From contig NZ_MWQN01000001.1 in the NCBI RefSeq assembly GCF_002024165.1, forward strand, positions 1,426,001 to 1,490,000: DNA of 64,000 nt, in the 5' to 3' direction. The position numbers and the translations under genes were made by a program. Positions 27,030-39,105 of the stretch are shown one piece after another. Source of the stretch: Embleya scabrispora. Lineage in GTDB: Bacteria; Actinomycetota; Actinomycetes; Streptomycetales; Streptomycetaceae. The notes under the pieces were generated by a model, which was not told the origin of the DNA, did not search any database, and was given only the letters and a program-made list of their open reading frames with translations. How positions within the stretch are numbered: position 1 is the first letter of the stretch; the number at the start of each line of letters is the position of its first letter.

Positions 27030-28028
27030 GTGACTCAGGCCGCCCGCTCCGGCGACGAGGCCGCCTTCGCCCACATACCGCTGGTCGGCGTGTGGCGCAA
27101 CGGCTTCCTGGAATCGGTACACCACGGCACGGCCGTACTGACCGGCACCGACGGGTCGGTGGTCGAGGGCCACGGCGCGGTCGACGCGCCGATGTTCCCG
27201 CGCTCGGCCAACAAGCCCTTCCAGGGCCTCGCGATGCTGCGCAACGGACTGGACCTGGACGGCGAACTGCTCGCCCTCGCGTGCGCGAGCCATTCCGGCG
27301 AGGCGTTCCACCTGGAGGGAGCCCGGCGCATCCTGGCCCGGGCGGGCCTGCCGGAGAGCGCGCTGCGGTGCGTACCGGACCTGCCCCTGGGCGCGGCGCA
27401 GCGCGACGCGTGGCTCGCGGGCGGCCGCGGTCCCGAGCGGATCGCGATGAACTGCTCGGGCAAGCACGCGGCGATGTTGCTCACATGCGTGCGCAACGGC
27501 TGGTCGACCGAGGACTACCTGGCGCCGGAGCACCCGCTGCAAAAGGCCGTCCGCCGAGCGGTGGAGGACGTCGCCGGCGAGCCGGTCGCGGCGGTCGGCG
27601 TGGACGGGTGCGGGGCGCCGCTGTTCGCCATCTCGCTCGCCGGCTTGGCCCGCTCGTTCGGGCGCTTCGCGGGGGCGGCCGAGGGCACCCCCGAACGGCG
27701 GATCGCGGACGCGATGCGGGCGCACCCGCAGTGGGTCGCGGGCACCGGTCGCGACGTGACGGACCTGATGCGGGCGATCCCGGGACTGCTCGCCAAGGAC
27801 GGCGCGGAGGCGGTGTACGCGGTGGGCCTGCCGGACGGCCGCGGCGCCGCGGTCAAGATCGCGGACGGGGCGACGCGGGCACACATCGTCGCGATCGCGG
27901 CCCTGCTGTGGCGCATGGGCGCGGACGAGCAAACCCTCGCCCCGTTCACGCAGTCGCCGGTGTACGGCGCAGGCGAGGTCGTCGGCGCGATCCGCGCCTT
28001 CCCTCGTTTGAGTGAACCGGCGCGGTAG
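27030..28028 (+). CDS. L-asparaginase II (AnsA-type, Rhizobium etli family)
   Basis: A 332-residue amidohydrolase of the Rhizobium etli AnsA-like family (distinct from the E. coli enzyme), converting L-asparagine to aspartate and ammonia. Family landmarks are FPRSANKPFQ with the Ser/Lys pair near residues 53-58, SHSGEAFH, the second Ser-x-x-Lys motif NCSGKHAAM around residue 138, DGCGAPLF, and AGTGRDVTDLM. No signal peptide is present, so it is cytoplasmic. The GTG at 27030 is selected because GGAGGA precedes it by 3-4 nt; in-frame ATGs upstream would overlap the divergent gene. A GAAA-loop hairpin follows. Confidence 0.92.
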   Translation: MTQAARSGDEAAFAHIPLVGVWRNGFLESVHHGTAVLTGTDGSVVEGHGAVDAPMFPRSANKPFQGLAMLRNGLDLDGELLALACASHSGEAFHLEGARRILARAGLPESALRCVPDLPLGAAQRDAWLAGGRGPERIAMNCSGKHAAMLLTCVRNGWSTEDYLAPEHPLQKAVRRAVEDVAGEPVAAVGVDGCGAPLFAISLAGLARSFGRFAGAAEGTPERRIADAMRAHPQWVAGTGRDVTDLMRAIPGLLAKDGAEAVYAVGLPDGRGAAVKIADGATRAHIVAIAALLWRMGADEQTLAPFTQSPVYGAGEVVGAIRAFPRLSEPAR

Positions 28029-28066
28029 CCCTGTCGCCCACACGGGCCGAACGCAACACTGACCGT

Positions 28067-28094
28067 GCGGCCGGTTGGGAAACCAACCGGCCGC
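28067..28094 (+). terminator. GAAA-loop hairpin after the asparaginase gene
   Basis: A 12-bp perfect stem (28067-28078 with 28083-28094) closed by a GAAA tetraloop lies 38 bp after the stop codon. Confidence 0.85.
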
Positions 28095-28352
28095 GCCATT
28101 GTCTGCGCCCGTGTACCTGACGCTCGTGCTCGTGCACCTGCGCGCGTACACCCGCGCCCGCGTCCGTGCGCCTGCGCCTGCGGGGCCGCTGCGCCCGCAG
28201 GCGCGGCCTCACCCGGGCGCACCCGCCAGGACACCCGCGTCGAGACCGCCCGCCGGCGAGGGGGCGGCTCGGGTGCGAGGGCCGACGACGCATGCGAACC
28301 GACCCCGACGACGCGCCGAACAGCGCCGGCGAAACCGGCGGCGGAACACGAA
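28095..28352. other. Gap with CGCCTGCG-type repeats, no gene seen
   Basis: 28115-28230 consists of short CGCCCGCG, GCGCCTGCG and GCAGGCGC words, including the inverted pair CGCCTGCG / CGCAGGCG. The remaining ~120 bases show no coding pattern. It lies between the convergent asparaginase and aconitase genes. Confidence 0.5.
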
Positions 28353-28388
28353 CACCGGGCCGGACCCCCGAAAGAGTCCGGCCCGGTG
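28353..28388 (-). terminator. Terminator of acnA
   Basis: A 13-bp perfect stem (28376-28388 with 28353-28365) and 10-nt loop lie 57 bp after the aconitase stop on the minus strand. Confidence 0.8.
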
Positions 28389-28445
28389 CGTGACCACCGC
28401 GAGGCCGCGACCGCGAAGCGGTGCCCGCCCTCGATCGGTGTGCGA

Positions 28446-31163
<2,718 letters not shown>

Positions 31164-31236
31164 GACGGTCTCCCTTGATCTTGTGCGTTTCTCCCGCATC
31201 CTGCCGACACCCACTCGACCTTCGCCAAGCAAGGTG

Positions 31237-31290
31237 ACCCTAAGTAGGGGATGCCGGGGTCTGCGCCCCGCAGATATCTTGATGTCAAGA
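31237..31290. promoter_or_regulatory. Paired palindromes in the acnA upstream region
   Basis: Two inverted repeats lie in the acnA / oxidoreductase divergent region (31164-31516, otherwise featureless): CCCTAAGTAGGGG near 31238-31250 and TCTTGATGTCAAGA at 31277-31290 (6-bp arms TCTTGA/TCAAGA, 2-nt centre). The second is well formed and unusually AT-rich for this genome. It looks like an operator, but I cannot assign the regulator. Confidence 0.5.
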
Positions 31291-31516
31291 CAAGTCTAGC
31301 CCAGGCGCCGACTCCCCCGTGCGGGTACCCGTCTTGGACGCGCCGAAAGGTCGCTCGGGATTCGTCCCGACGATCTCTCCCCCGCACGCGCGTGCGCCCC
31401 TAACATGCGGGACAGCGATTCCGGTACGGCCCACCGTGTGGGTCCGGAGCGTGGCCTCGGGAACACGCCCGGGGCATGAGCGCATCGGGTGGGATGGCGA
31501 CGAGGGGAATGACGCC

Positions 31517-32539
31517 ATGAAGCGGATCCGGATCGGGATACTGGGCGCGGCTCGCATCGCGCCGGCCGCGCTGGTCAAGCCCGCGCGGCTGATCCCGGAG
31601 GTACGGGTCGCCGCGATCGCCGCGCGCGATCCGGCCCGCGCCGACACCTTCGCCCGGCGCCAGGGCATCGCGCGCGTGCACGCGAGCTACGCCGAGTTGA
31701 TCGCGGATCCCGAACTGGACGCGGTCTACATCCCGCTGCCCAACGCGCTGCACGCGCACTGGACGATCCGGGCGCTGGCGGCCGGCAAGCACGTGCTGTG
31801 CGAGAAGCCGATGGCCGCCAACGAGACGGAGGCGCGAGAGATCGCCGACGCGGCGGAGCGCGCGGGCCTGGTCGCGATGGAGGCCTTCCACTACCGCTAC
31901 CACCCGCTCGCGGGGCGGATGCGGGAGATCGTCGACGACGGCGAACTGGGCGAGATCCGCCGGATCGACACCTCGATGTGCTTCCCGCTGCCGCTGCCGG
32001 GAGACATCCGCTACCGCTACGACCTCGCGGGCGGATCGCTCATGGACGCCGGATGTTACGCCGTACACCTCATGCGGGTGCTGGCGGGCGACGACGGCGA
32101 CCCGATCGAGGTCCTGGGCGCGCGGGCGCTCACCGTGCCCCGCGACCGCCGGGTGGACCGCGCGATGTCGGCCCGGCTGCGGCTGCCGGGCGGCGTCCTG
32201 GGCACGGTGCACGCGTCGATGTGGTCGCGGCGCCTGCTCGACATGCGTGCGCACGTGGTGGGCACGCGCGGCGAGATGCGCGTATTCAACTACCTGATGC
32301 CGCACCTGCCGCACCGATTCACCGTGAGCGTGGGCAAGCGGCGGCGGCACGAACACCTGGGCGAGGCCGCGAGGACGCCGACCTACCGCCTGCAACTCCA
32401 GGCGTTCGCGGACGCGATCCGACTCGGCCGGCCGACCCTGACGCCCGCGGCCGACGCGGTGCCCACCCTGCGCGTCATGGACGCGATCTACCGCGCGGCC
32501 GGCCTGCCCCTGCGCGGGGAGGCCACGGCCACACGCTGA
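31517..32539 (+). CDS. Gfo/Idh/MocA-family NAD(P)-dependent oxidoreductase
   Basis: A 340-residue cytoplasmic oxidoreductase related to glucose-fructose oxidoreductase and inositol dehydrogenase; probably acts on a sugar or polyol. The Rossmann N-terminus IRIGILGAARIAP replaces GxGxxG with GAARIA, as in some members. The EKP motif (CEKPMAANE, residues ~97-105) supplies the conserved Lys, and the C-terminal domain has the GGSLMDAGCYAVHLM block with the catalytic-type Asp/His. The ATG at 31517 has AGGGG upstream and is the first start whose sequence matches the family; the frame extends to 31319. It converges on the PH-domain gene with 9 bp between stops. Confidence 0.9.
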   Translation: MKRIRIGILGAARIAPAALVKPARLIPEVRVAAIAARDPARADTFARRQGIARVHASYAELIADPELDAVYIPLPNALHAHWTIRALAAGKHVLCEKPMAANETEAREIADAAERAGLVAMEAFHYRYHPLAGRMREIVDDGELGEIRRIDTSMCFPLPLPGDIRYRYDLAGGSLMDAGCYAVHLMRVLAGDDGDPIEVLGARALTVPRDRRVDRAMSARLRLPGGVLGTVHASMWSRRLLDMRAHVVGTRGEMRVFNYLMPHLPHRFTVSVGKRRRHEHLGEAARTPTYRLQLQAFADAIRLGRPTLTPAADAVPTLRVMDAIYRAAGLPLRGEATATR

Positions 32540-32548
32540 GCGAGCGGC

Positions 32549-32923
32549 TCAGTGCATGATGTAGTGCAGGATGACGTCGTGCACGTGTCGGCCCTTGTCG
32601 TCGCTGCGGAACTCCACGCTGTAGGTCTGCGTACCGACGTGGATCGCTATCTCGCTGGAGCTCAGGTAGGAGCCGGTGAAGCTCTTGTTGGAGACCATGC
32701 TCACGCTGCTGATCTTCGAATAGGGCAGCGAGGTGATCGCGACCTTCTTGCCCACGAAGCTGTTGTCCTGGATGATCGCGCGCCGATCGGTCAGGCCGAT
32801 GAACCCGGTGCCGACGCCCTTCGCGTCGTAGACCGCGATGATCTGCTCGCCCGGGAGCAGACCGCTTTGGATCTTCTCCAACTGCTCACGCTTGTCGAAG
32901 ACGACGTTTCCCGCCCCGCTCAT
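32549..32923 (-). CDS. Small bacterial PH-domain protein
   Basis: A 124-residue cytoplasmic protein that appears to consist of one bacterial pleckstrin-homology-like domain: alternating strands with GEQIIAVYDAKGVGTGFIGLTDRRAII, a basic loop, LPYSKISSVSM and a final amphipathic helix. Such small bPH proteins have no known catalytic role and may bind partners or membranes. The ATG at 32923 has GGAGGAGC upstream; an earlier ATG at 32953 is in frame but less likely. The gene lies 49 bp downstream of the Cds1-like gene on the same strand and could be co-transcribed with it. Confidence 0.75.
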   Translation of the reverse strand: MSGAGNVVFDKREQLEKIQSGLLPGEQIIAVYDAKGVGTGFIGLTDRRAIIQDNSFVGKKVAITSLPYSKISSVSMVSNKSFTGSYLSSSEIAIHVGTQTYSVEFRSDDKGRHVHDVILHYIMH

Positions 32924-32972
32924 CCCGTGCTCCTCCCGGTCGACCTGCGACACCCAGACTACGGCCGCCCGA

Positions 32973-34073
32973 TCAGCGCCATTCGCCCGTGTCGTGGAAG
33001 TGGGTCAAGGTTGCCTCGTACGCGGTCAGATCCAACTCCCGGCGGGCCAACCACTCGTCCGAGTAGTACGAGTGCGCATAGCGCTCGCCGCCGTCGCACA
33101 GCAACGTCACGACAGAGCCGCTGCGCCCCGCGGCGCGCATCTCGGCGACCAGGCGCAGCGCGCCCCAGAGGTTGGTGCCGGTCGAGCCGCCGGCCTTGTG
33201 GCCGGTGCGGCGGTGCAGTTCGCGCATCGCCGCCACCGACGCGGCGTCGGGGATCTTGATCATGCGGTCGACGATGTTCGGCATGAAGCTGGCCTCGACG
33301 CGCGGCCTGCCGATGCCCTCGATCCGCGACGAGCATGCCTCGGCGTACGCCGGGTCGTGCGTGCGCCACCCCTCGAAGAACGCCGAGTTCTCGGGGTCCA
33401 CGACGCAGATCTTGGAGTGGTGTCGGCGATAGCGCACGTAGCGGCCCATCGTCGCGCTGGTGCCGCCGGTGCCGGCGCCGACCACGATCCACTCGGGGAT
33501 GGGGTGGCGCTCCTGCGACATCTGCTCGAACACCGACTCGGCGATGTTGTTGTTGCCCCGCCAGTCGGTGGCGCGCTCGGCGTAGGTGAACTGGTCCATG
33601 AAGTGGCCGCCGGTCTCCGCCGCGAGCGAGCGCGAGACGTCGTAGACCGTGGCGGCGTCGTCGACGAGGTGACATCGCCCGCCGTGGAACTCGATCAGTT
33701 CGATCTTCTCGGGGCTGGTCGTGGCGGGCATGACCGCGACGAAGGGCAGGCCGATCTGGTTGGCGAAGTACGCCTCCGAGACGGCCGTGGAGCCCGACGA
33801 CGCCTCGATCACGGTGGTGCCCTCCTCGATCCACCCGTTGCACAGGGCGTAGAGGAACAGCGACCGCGCGAGGCGGTGCTTGAGCGAGCCCGTGGGGTGG
33901 GTGGATTCGTCCTTGAGGTAGAGGTCGATGCCCCACTCGGTGGGCAGCGGATAGGCGAGCAGGTGGGTGTCGGCGGAGCGGTTCGCGTCGGCGCTCACCT
34001 TGCGGATCGCCTCGTCCACCCAGTCCCGGGTCTTCGCGCTGTAACGGTCCACATCGTTGCCCACCGGCGTCAC
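32973..34073 (-). CDS. cds1: Cds1-like PLP-dependent cysteine desulfhydrase/synthase-family enzyme
   Basis: A 366-residue fold-type II PLP enzyme. PLP binds the lysine of TGSLKHRLA (~residues 62-70); the phosphate cup is [12 protein letters not shown] (~198-209) and the [12 protein letters not shown] loop near residue 93 binds substrate carboxylate. The N-terminal region ([12 protein letters not shown]) and RGNNNIAES block resemble the mycobacterial Cds1 (Rv3684) branch, which degrades cysteine to sulfide, pyruvate and ammonia, rather than CysK. The GTG start has AGGGGAG upstream. It is first in a possible two-gene unit with the PH-domain gene. Distinguishing desulfhydrase from synthase activity is not possible from sequence alone. 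Confidence 0.85.
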   Translation of the reverse strand: MTPVGNDVDRYSAKTRDWVDEAIRKVSADANRSADTHLLAYPLPTEWGIDLYLKDESTHPTGSLKHRLARSLFLYALCNGWIEEGTTVIEASSGSTAVSEAYFANQIGLPFVAVMPATTSPEKIELIEFHGGRCHLVDDAATVYDVSRSLAAETGGHFMDQFTYAERATDWRGNNNIAESVFEQMSQERHPIPEWIVVGAGTGGTSATMGRYVRYRRHHSKICVVDPENSAFFEGWRTHDPAYAEACSSRIEGIGRPRVEASFMPNIVDRMIKIPDAASVAAMRELHRRTGHKAGGSTGTNLWGALRLVAEMRAAGRSGSVVTLLCDGGERYAHSYYSDEWLARRELDLTAYEATLTHFHDTGEWR

Positions 34074-34233
34074 GTCGACTCCCCTGGCTGGTTCCTGTCC
34101 CCCGTGCCGGGTGTGGATGACGAGGGCTGTGGGATCGATGGTGATCGATCGCCGCCCAGGCTACGGGCCGACCCGTCATCCGCGGGACCAACCCCTTGAA
34201 AGGCCTATGAGCTGCACATACGTATTCTCGGCC

Positions 34234-34259
34234 GGAACGTGTGACGTGTCGGGGGGTCC
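34234..34259 (+). promoter_or_regulatory. ECF-type promoter candidate before the sigma gene
   Basis: GGAAC (34234-34238) and GTCC (34256-34259) are separated by 17 nt, a pattern like ECF/SigE-dependent streptomycete promoters (GGAAC-N16/17-GTC). They lie 53 bp upstream of the sigma-factor ATG, so the gene may activate itself. Confidence 0.35.
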
Positions 34260-34312
34260 GCCGCGTCTATGGGGTGGGTACGCGCGAGGGCGCGTAGGGA
34301 CGAGGAGGGCCT

Positions 34313-34822
34313 ATGGCGGGCTTCGACGCTGAGCCGGCCGATTTCCTGGAGTTCGCCAACGCGTGCAGCGGTCGGCTGTTCCGAACGGCGTGGCTCCTGT
34401 GCGGCGATTGGCATCTCGCCGAGGACCTCGTGCAGACGACGCTGGGCAAGTTGTACCGGGCCTGGAAGCGGGTCAGTCGGGCCGACAGCCCGGAGGCGTA
34501 CGCGCGCACCGTGCTCACGCGCACGTATCTGTCCCATCGACGCAGGCTGAGCAGCACCGAGCAGCCGTACGCGGACCTGCCGGAGGGCGCCGGTCCCGAG
34601 GAGGACCAGGCGTTGCGACTGACCCTCCTGAAGAGCCTGGCCGAACTGCCGCCCAAGGACCGGGCGGTGTTGGTCCTGCGCTACTGGGAGGACCTGAGCG
34701 TGGAGCAGACGGCACGGCAGATGGGCGTGTCCGAGGGAGCCGTGCGCAGCAGGTCCATGCGGGCGCTGGAGAAGTTGCGGAGTCTGCTCGGGAGCGAGTC
34801 CGGCTGGCTTTCCGCCGCATGA
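34313..34822 (+). CDS. SigE-family ECF RNA polymerase sigma factor
   Basis: A 169-residue extracytoplasmic-function sigma factor of the actinobacterial SigE family. Region 2 is LFRTAWLLCGDWHLAEDLVQTTLGKLYRAW (given here in parts: LFRTAWLLCGDWH, AEDLVQTTLGKLYRAW, residues ~21-50); region 4 is LPPKDRAVLVLRYWEDLS then EQTARQMGVSEGAVRSRS. The ATG at 34313 has AGGAGGG 4-5 nt upstream. The next gene, 89 bp downstream, encodes a single-pass membrane protein and is the natural candidate anti-sigma or signal partner. A GGAAC-type promoter candidate lies upstream. Confidence 0.9.
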   Translation: MAGFDAEPADFLEFANACSGRLFRTAWLLCGDWHLAEDLVQTTLGKLYRAWKRVSRADSPEAYARTVLTRTYLSHRRRLSSTEQPYADLPEGAGPEEDQALRLTLLKSLAELPPKDRAVLVLRYWEDLSVEQTARQMGVSEGAVRSRSMRALEKLRSLLGSESGWLSAA

Positions 34823-34911
34823 GGGGTCGACGAGTACACCGCCGGCACGGCCGTACGGCTGGTGAGCGAGACGACCCGGGTTCATCCGGATGGCGAGGAG
34901 ACGGTACGTCT

Positions 34912-36006
34912 ATGGGGTCCGAGGAAAAGGAACTGGCGGCCGCGATGCGGACGTCGGCGTCGGGGCTGGTGCCCCCGACGGGATTGGTCGCGGGCGGCAT
35001 CGCCCGAGGCAGACGGATGAAGCTGGTCCGCCGTCTCCAGGTGGGCGCGTCCGCCGCGGCGGTGCTCGTCGTGGCGGGCACGACCGTCCTCGCCGTCTCC
35101 GGCGGAGACGACGGCGGAGGCCGGCATGTCACAGGCCCGGCCGGCATCGCGACGGAGATTTCCGCCCCGCCGACCGCGACGGCGCTCAAACCCCGACCGA
35201 CCCTGTCCGCACCGACCGGACTGGTGCCCGCCATGCCGCCCGTGCTGCTGCAAAGCCTCCTGCAGCGTCTGCCGCAGGGCCTCGTGCGCTCCGCGGTCAC
35301 CGGATCGGATCAAACGACCAAAACCTCCGCGGGCATCCACAGCGCGGGCGCGTCGGTGTCGTTGGTCCTCGACGACTCGTCCGGCCCCACCTGGTTCTCG
35401 GTGTCGGTACGCCAGGACGCCGAGAGATCCGACGAGGACTGGTGCCCGCCGCAGGACGGCAGCGTCAAGGCCACGTGCACGGACCACAAGACGTCCAACG
35501 GCACCCGGGTGATCGAGCGTCAGGACTGGGTCTACCCCGCGTCGGCGGACACCCCGGAAAACCGTGCCGATGGCAAGGCCGGTCCGTCGGGAAGAGGACC
35601 GAAGGACTGGTCTGTGCGCGTCGAGCGCCCCGACGGCGTCGTGGTCGTGATCAGGGAGATCGCCTCCCCCGAGGAAAAGGGCCCCATCAGCCGGGAGACG
35701 CCGATCTTCCAGATGGACGCGTTGCGCGGGTTCGCACTCGATCCGGTCTGGAGGGCATGGGTCCCATCCGAGATCAACAAGATCGCCGACAACGCCCTGC
35801 CGGTATTCGTCAACACTTCGTCTTCGGGCGCGAAGTACGAGCAGCAGCCGCCGGCGAACGCGCCGTCCGGTCCGACGGGCGGCGGTGCGACGACCTTCCC
35901 GCCCGCGGAACCGTTCGTCGGGACGTGGTCGCAACACACTCGTGACAACGTGCCGGGATCCGCTTCGCCCAGCACGTCGACCCCCGGCCCCGGAAGCGGC
36001 GGCTGA
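34912..36006 (+). CDS. Single-pass membrane protein, putative sigma-factor partner
   Basis: A 364-residue protein with a short basic cytoplasmic segment (~1-42), one transmembrane helix (~44-64, AAVLVVAGTTVLAV) and a ~300-residue extracytoplasmic part rich in Pro/Thr/Ser. It lacks the Hx3Cx2C zinc anti-sigma motif, and the cytoplasmic part has no Cys. Two cysteines in the exported part (DWCPP and ATCTD) could form a disulfide. Position after the SigE-type sigma gene suggests a regulatory partner, as is usual for this family, but function is inference. GAGGAG lies ~12 nt before the ATG. Confidence 0.75.
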   Translation: MGSEEKELAAAMRTSASGLVPPTGLVAGGIARGRRMKLVRRLQVGASAAAVLVVAGTTVLAVSGGDDGGGRHVTGPAGIATEISAPPTATALKPRPTLSAPTGLVPAMPPVLLQSLLQRLPQGLVRSAVTGSDQTTKTSAGIHSAGASVSLVLDDSSGPTWFSVSVRQDAERSDEDWCPPQDGSVKATCTDHKTSNGTRVIERQDWVYPASADTPENRADGKAGPSGRGPKDWSVRVERPDGVVVVIREIASPEEKGPISRETPIFQMDALRGFALDPVWRAWVPSEINKIADNALPVFVNTSSSGAKYEQQPPANAPSGPTGGGATTFPPAEPFVGTWSQHTRDNVPGSASPSTSTPGPGSGG

Positions 36007-36061
36007 AGATCTCCGCCGCCTGTCGGGCATGACCCGGCGGTGTCCGGGCAGGCGCCGGACG

Positions 36062-36109
36062 TCGAGCCCCCGAGCGCCTCTGACTCCCCCTCACGCTTCG
36101 GGGGCTCGA
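36062..36109 (+). terminator. Hairpin after the sigma-factor operon
   Basis: Arms TCGAGCCCCCGAGCG (36062-36076) and CGCTTCGGGGGCTCGA (36094-36109) pair with one bulged A and a 17-nt loop, 55 bp after the stop. No T-run follows. Confidence 0.6.
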
Positions 36110-36187
36110 TGCCGCCCATGGCCGGGCGTCTGGGATCCTGACGCGGGGTCCTGCCGACCCCGCGGATACTCGAGAGAGGCGGTCGCG

Positions 36188-37558
36188 ATGACCGGGGGCA
36201 TAGGTATCGGTCTGGGCGGCGTGGGGTTCGAGGGTGGCTACGCGCAATACGGCCCGACGGACGCCGAGGAGCGTGCCCGGCACATCCTGCACGTCTTCGA
36301 CCGCGCCTTCGGCGCGCTGATCGACGGCGACCCGGCGGCGTTCCGGGTGAAGTTCCGCAAGATGGCCGCATCGGCGTTCGCGTTCTACCGGGGCACGGCC
36401 TGCCTGTTCTACGCCGACCTGGACGGCCGGGAGGATCCCTTCCTCGACGAGCGCACCTCGCGGGTGTGGATCCACGGCGACCTGCACGCGGAGAACTTCG
36501 GCACGTACATGAACGCGGACGGCAAGCTCGTGTTCAACGTCAACGACTTCGACGAGGCGTACGTCGGCCCCTGGACCTGGGACGTCAAACGGTTCGCCGC
36601 CAGTCTCGCGCTGATCGGGCACGGCAAGGCGCTGAGCGACGACACCATCGCGTCCCTGGTCGCCGCCTACGGCGCGGCCTACCTCGACCAGCTTCGCCTG
36701 CTGACCGACAAAACCACGCCACAGGAGGCCGCGCTGACCCTGGCGACGACCGAGGGCCCGCTGCTCGAGGTCCTGCGCCGGGCCCGCCTGCAGACCCGCA
36801 TCGGATTGCTGCGCTCGGAGACGGTCGTGGCCGACCACGAACGGCGGTTCGCCATGTCCGGCGGCGCGTTCGAGCTGGCGGACGACGTCAAGGCGACGGT
36901 CCTGGAGGCGTTCGACCGCTACCTCGACACACTGCCCCCCGCGACCCGGCAGCGGCCGGACACCTACGACGTCAAGGACGTCGTGGGTCGGCGCGGAGTC
37001 GGCATCGGCAGCGCTGGTCTGCCCTCGTACAACCTGCTGATCGAGGGGAACACGGAGGCGCTGGAGAACGACGTGATCCTGTACATGAAGCAGGGCCAGA
37101 CACCTTCGGTCAGCCATCACGTCACCGACCCCGAGGTGCGCTCCTACTTCGAGCACGAGGGACACCGCACGGTCATCTCCCAGCGGGCCCTGCAGGCGCA
37201 CGCGGACCCGTGGCTCGGCTACACCGACATCGACGGAATCGGGCAACTGGTCGCCGAGGTCTCGCCCTACGCGAACGACCTGGACTGGTCCGACCTCAAC
37301 GAGGTGGACACGATCACGGAGGTCGTGGAGTACCTGGGTCGCGCCACCGCCACAATGCACGCCGTCGCGGACGAGGAGAGCGGTCACACGCTTGTACCCT
37401 TCTCGACCGAGGACGCCATCCGCACGGCGATCGAGCGCGACGAGGAAGGCTTCATCACGTCGCTGGTGGACTTCGCACACGCCTACGGCGCACGCGCTCG
37501 GGCCGACCACGCGATCTTCGTGGACCTCTTCCGCAACGGTCTGATCCGGGGTCTGTAG
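36188..37558 (+). CDS. DUF2252 protein (kinase-like fold family)
   Basis: A 456-residue cytoplasmic protein of the DUF2252 family, uncharacterised in function but with motifs of the phosphotransferase/kinase-like fold. It contains FYRGTACLFY, the HGDLHAENFGTYMNADGKLVF block (HGDLHxxNF resembles the catalytic loop, DFDEAYVGPW the metal-binding DFD), and LPSYNLLIEG and the VKDVVGRRGVG region later. Length is normal for the family (430-460). The ATG at 36188 has GAGAGAGG 8-10 nt upstream. It stands between the sigma operon and the alkylation-repair pair; no operon link is obvious because 86 bp separate it from the repair gene. Confidence 0.9.
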   Translation: MTGGIGIGLGGVGFEGGYAQYGPTDAEERARHILHVFDRAFGALIDGDPAAFRVKFRKMAASAFAFYRGTACLFYADLDGREDPFLDERTSRVWIHGDLHAENFGTYMNADGKLVFNVNDFDEAYVGPWTWDVKRFAASLALIGHGKALSDDTIASLVAAYGAAYLDQLRLLTDKTTPQEAALTLATTEGPLLEVLRRARLQTRIGLLRSETVVADHERRFAMSGGAFELADDVKATVLEAFDRYLDTLPPATRQRPDTYDVKDVVGRRGVGIGSAGLPSYNLLIEGNTEALENDVILYMKQGQTPSVSHHVTDPEVRSYFEHEGHRTVISQRALQAHADPWLGYTDIDGIGQLVAEVSPYANDLDWSDLNEVDTITEVVEYLGRATATMHAVADEESGHTLVPFSTEDAIRTAIERDEEGFITSLVDFAHAYGARARADHAIFVDLFRNGLIRGL

Positions 37559-37644
37559 CCCGCCTCGAGGCCGGCACGGGCGCCACGCCGGCGTCCGATT
37601 CCCGCCGGCCCCCATGTCGGGAACAGGTGACACTGGTCGACGTG

Positions 37645-39105
37645 ATGGACGACGAGCAGTGCTACCGAGCGTGCAGCAGCCGGGACAGTAGGTTCGACGG
37701 CTGGTTCTACATGGCGGTCACAAGCACCGACATCTACTGCCGGCCGAGTTGCCCCGCGGTCAAGCCGAAACGGGAGAACGCGAGGTTCTACCCCTCCGCG
37801 GCGGCGGCGCAGGCGGCGGGTTTCCGGGCGTGCAAGCGTTGCCGTCCGGACACCTCGCCGGGATCGCCTGAGTGGGACGTGCGCGCCGACGTGGTCGGCC
37901 GGGCAATGCGTCTGATCGCGGACGGCGTCGTGGACCGCGAAGGCGTGGGCGGCCTGGCGGGCCGCCTCGGCTACAGCGATCGCCAACTGAATCGTCTGCT
38001 GATGGCCGAGGTCGGCGCGGGCCCTCTCGCGCTGGCCCGGGCTCGGCGGGCGCAGACGGCCAGGATCCTGTTGGAGACCTCCGATCTGCAGATCGCCCAG
38101 GTCGCGTTCGCGGCCGGCTTCGCGAGCGTGCGCCAGTTCAACGACACGGTGCGCGAGGTGTTCGGGCGCACCCCGACGGAGGTGCGCGGCCGTGCCGGCG
38201 CGCGAGGCGTCGAGCCCGGCGAGATCCGGCTGCGCCTGCCCTACCGGGAGCCGATCGCACTCGGACACACGCTGGACTTCCTGGGTCTGCGGGCGGTGCC
38301 CGGCGTCGAGGAGTACGTGGACGGCGTCTACCGCAGGGTGCTCTCACTCCCACACGGCACCGGAGTGGTCGAACTCTCCCCCGGTCCTTCCTGGGTGTGG
38401 TGCCGTCTAGTCCTGGCCGATCTGCGCGACCTGGGCGCCGCCGTGCAGCGCTGCCGCCGTCTGCTCGACCTGGACGCGGACCCGCTCGCGGTGGACGAGG
38501 CGCTGGGCAACGCCGAACTCGCCGGCGGCGCTCTGACCGCCCTGGTGCGAGCCACGCCCGGGCTGCGCTCGCCGGGCCACGTGGACCCCGACGAACTCGC
38601 CGTGCGGGCGGTGCTCGGCCAGCAGGTCTCGGTCGCCGGCGCGCGCACGATCGCGGGTCGGCTGACCTCCCTGTACGGCAAGCCGCTGTCCGCGCCCCAG
38701 GGCACACTCACTCATGCCTTCCCGACGGCCGCCGCGCTGGCGGACGCGGATCCGGCCGATCTGCCGATGCCCAACGCGCGCAAGAAGGCGCTCTTCGCGC
38801 TCACCGGCGCACTCGCGTCCGGCGCCGTCCGCCTCGATCCGGGAGTCGATCGTCGGGCCGCAGAGGTGGCTTTGTTGGCCCTTCCGGGCATCGGCCCCTG
38901 GACGGCGTCGTACATTCGACTGCGGGCACTCGGCGATCCGGACGTGTTCCTGCCGACGGATCTGGGCGTCAAGCACGCGCTCGCGGGCTTGAACCTCTCG
39001 ATCTCGGCGGCGCAGTCGTGGTCCCCGTGGCGCTCGTACGCACTGCACCACCTGTGGGCGAGCCTGTCCGCAACGTCCACCGTCTCGGTGAAGGAAGTCG
39101 CATGA
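37645..39105 (+). CDS. alkA: Ada N-domain/AraC-HTH/AlkA DNA-3-methyladenine glycosylase fusion
   Basis: A 486-residue DNA-repair and regulatory protein. Residues ~1-75 form the Ada zinc domain (Cys ligands in IYCRPSCP and ACKRCRP) that senses methylphosphotriesters; ~80-185 is an AraC-type double HTH ([31 protein letters not shown]); ~195-480 is the AlkA glycosylase with the HhH-GPD element ([22 protein letters not shown] and catalytic Asp in LPTDLGVK). It removes alkylated bases and probably activates its own operon. The methyltransferase domain of enteric Ada is absent and is supplied by the next gene, whose ATG overlaps this stop (ATGA). An in-frame GTG at 37627 is an alternative start. 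Confidence 0.93.
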   Translation: MDDEQCYRACSSRDSRFDGWFYMAVTSTDIYCRPSCPAVKPKRENARFYPSAAAAQAAGFRACKRCRPDTSPGSPEWDVRADVVGRAMRLIADGVVDREGVGGLAGRLGYSDRQLNRLLMAEVGAGPLALARARRAQTARILLETSDLQIAQVAFAAGFASVRQFNDTVREVFGRTPTEVRGRAGARGVEPGEIRLRLPYREPIALGHTLDFLGLRAVPGVEEYVDGVYRRVLSLPHGTGVVELSPGPSWVWCRLVLADLRDLGAAVQRCRRLLDLDADPLAVDEALGNAELAGGALTALVRATPGLRSPGHVDPDELAVRAVLGQQVSVAGARTIAGRLTSLYGKPLSAPQGTLTHAFPTAAALADADPADLPMPNARKKALFALTGALASGAVRLDPGVDRRAAEVALLALPGIGPWTASYIRLRALGDPDVFLPTDLGVKHALAGLNLSISAAQSWSPWRSYALHHLWASLSATSTVSVKEVA

